Made by a program: the position numbers and the translations under genes
Source: Thermoflavimicrobium daqui
GTDB taxonomy: Bacteria > Bacillota > Bacilli > Thermoactinomycetales > Thermoactinomycetaceae
Assembly (NCBI RefSeq): GCF_003313465.1
Contig: NZ_KZ845666.1
Coordinates: 310,001 to 374,000 of the forward strand
Length of the DNA: 64,000 nt
Reading direction: 5' to 3'
Notes under the pieces: model-generated
Database searches by the model: none
What the model saw: the letters and a program-made list of their open reading frames with translations, nothing else
What the model was told of the DNA's origin: nothing
In this document: positions 63,804 through 64,000 of the stretch, piece after piece
Layout: each line of letters opens with the position of its first letter
How positions within the stretch are numbered: the stretch's first letter is position 1

Positions 63804-64000
63804 TTTAGTATCCTCCCTGCTAACAAGCTAACAATTAGAATGACAAATCCAAACACACTAATAAGCGCATAGGTTTGTGCCTGGCCATTTTGTAAAGCCG
63901 TACCCATTCTTCCTAGAATCTGCATGATTCCTCCACCTAATCGAACCAAGCCGCCAATAATCACACGGTCAAAGATCTGTAGCAACCAGCCTATACCTTT
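63800..64000 (-). CDS. nuoL: NADH-quinone oxidoreductase subunit L, C-terminal end
   Basis: The last 66 residues of NuoL are in the window; the rest lies beyond 64000. The tail has a final transmembrane helix (ALISVFGFVILIVSLLAG). Identity rests on position directly before nuoM and the typical C-terminal LGRMGTALQNGQAQTYAL. Confidence 0.85.
   Translation of the reverse strand, partial: KGIGWLLQIFDRVIIGGLVRLGGGIMQILGRMGTALQNGQAQTYALISVFGFVILIVSLLAGRILK

Noticed and set aside
1-64000. CRISPR arrays, tRNA or rRNA genes, prophage
   Set aside because: No regularly spaced direct repeats, tRNA-like cloverleaf sequences, rRNA stretches or phage structural genes were noticed on reading both strands.

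Overview
The window reads as a chromosomal segment of a low-GC, spore-forming member of the Bacilli. Gene content and order match the Bacillus-type chromosome in several blocks: nuoL-nuoM-nuoN, ywzB-ywmB-murA-spoIID-spoIIQ-spoIIID, and degU-like/comFA/comFC/hpf with a yvyE homologue and an LCP gene nearby. The complex I genes, many proteins without close Bacillus spacing, and the AT-rich intergenic DNA suggest a Thermoactinomycetaceae-like organism. That family assignment is an inference, not something proven from the sequence. No rRNA, tRNA, CRISPR array or prophage was seen.

Layout. 1-7.4 kb: the 5' end of a MutS2-like gene, a CPBP membrane protease, a small polysaccharide block (glycosyltransferase, Wzy/O-antigen-ligase-like protein, UDP-GlcNAc 2-epimerase) and hpf. 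7.7-13 kb: a polar amino acid ABC importer with three substrate-binding lipoproteins, two of them recent duplicates. 13.7-20 kb: HU, comFC, comFA, an unknown membrane-anchored protein, a DegU-like regulator and metK. 20-28 kb: an LCP cell-wall ligase with a long charged cytoplasmic tail, a YvyE/YigZ protein, a two-component system and a divergent MacB/FtsX-type ABC transporter. 28-32.6 kb: an N-acetylmuramic acid operon (murQ-murR-murP) and a secreted chitin-binding protein that looks like a collapsed chitinase. 32.7-36.2 kb: bluB and the methionine importer metNIQ under a SAM-I riboswitch. 36.5-50.2 kb: a polysaccharide locus, bounded on both sides by plus-strand micro-ORFs that encode similar tiny membrane proteins. 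50.4-60 kb: fabZ, malic enzyme, pgsA, an EpuA-like protein, the spoIIID/spoIIQ/spoIID sporulation genes, a DUF2089 plus membrane protein cassette, murA, ywmB and ywzB. 60.2-64 kb: a decayed TnpB gene and the end of the nuo operon.

How the genes work together. The polysaccharide locus encodes the four enzymes expected to turn UDP-GlcNAc into a UDP-2,3-diacetamido-uronic acid (dehydrogenase, oxidase, aminotransferase, acyltransferase). It also has an initiating sugar transferase, glycosyltransferases, a Wzx flippase, a Wzy-like polymerase and an LCP ligase. The separate 2-6 kb block supplies a 2-epimerase that could convert the product to the manno form, plus a second Wzy-like paralogue. The mur operon would import and cleave MurNAc-6-phosphate recovered from wall turnover. 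Sporulation genes spoIID and spoIIQ act in engulfment, with spoIIID controlling the mother-cell programme.

The more unusual non-coding observations are: a hairpin placed between the Shine-Dalgarno sequence and the start codon of the HU gene; a perfect 15-bp inverted repeat abutting the ribosome binding site of the DUF2089 cassette; a terminator-like leader (no S-box) on metK while metNIQ has a classical S-box; and a degenerate repeat family scattered through the intergenic gaps.
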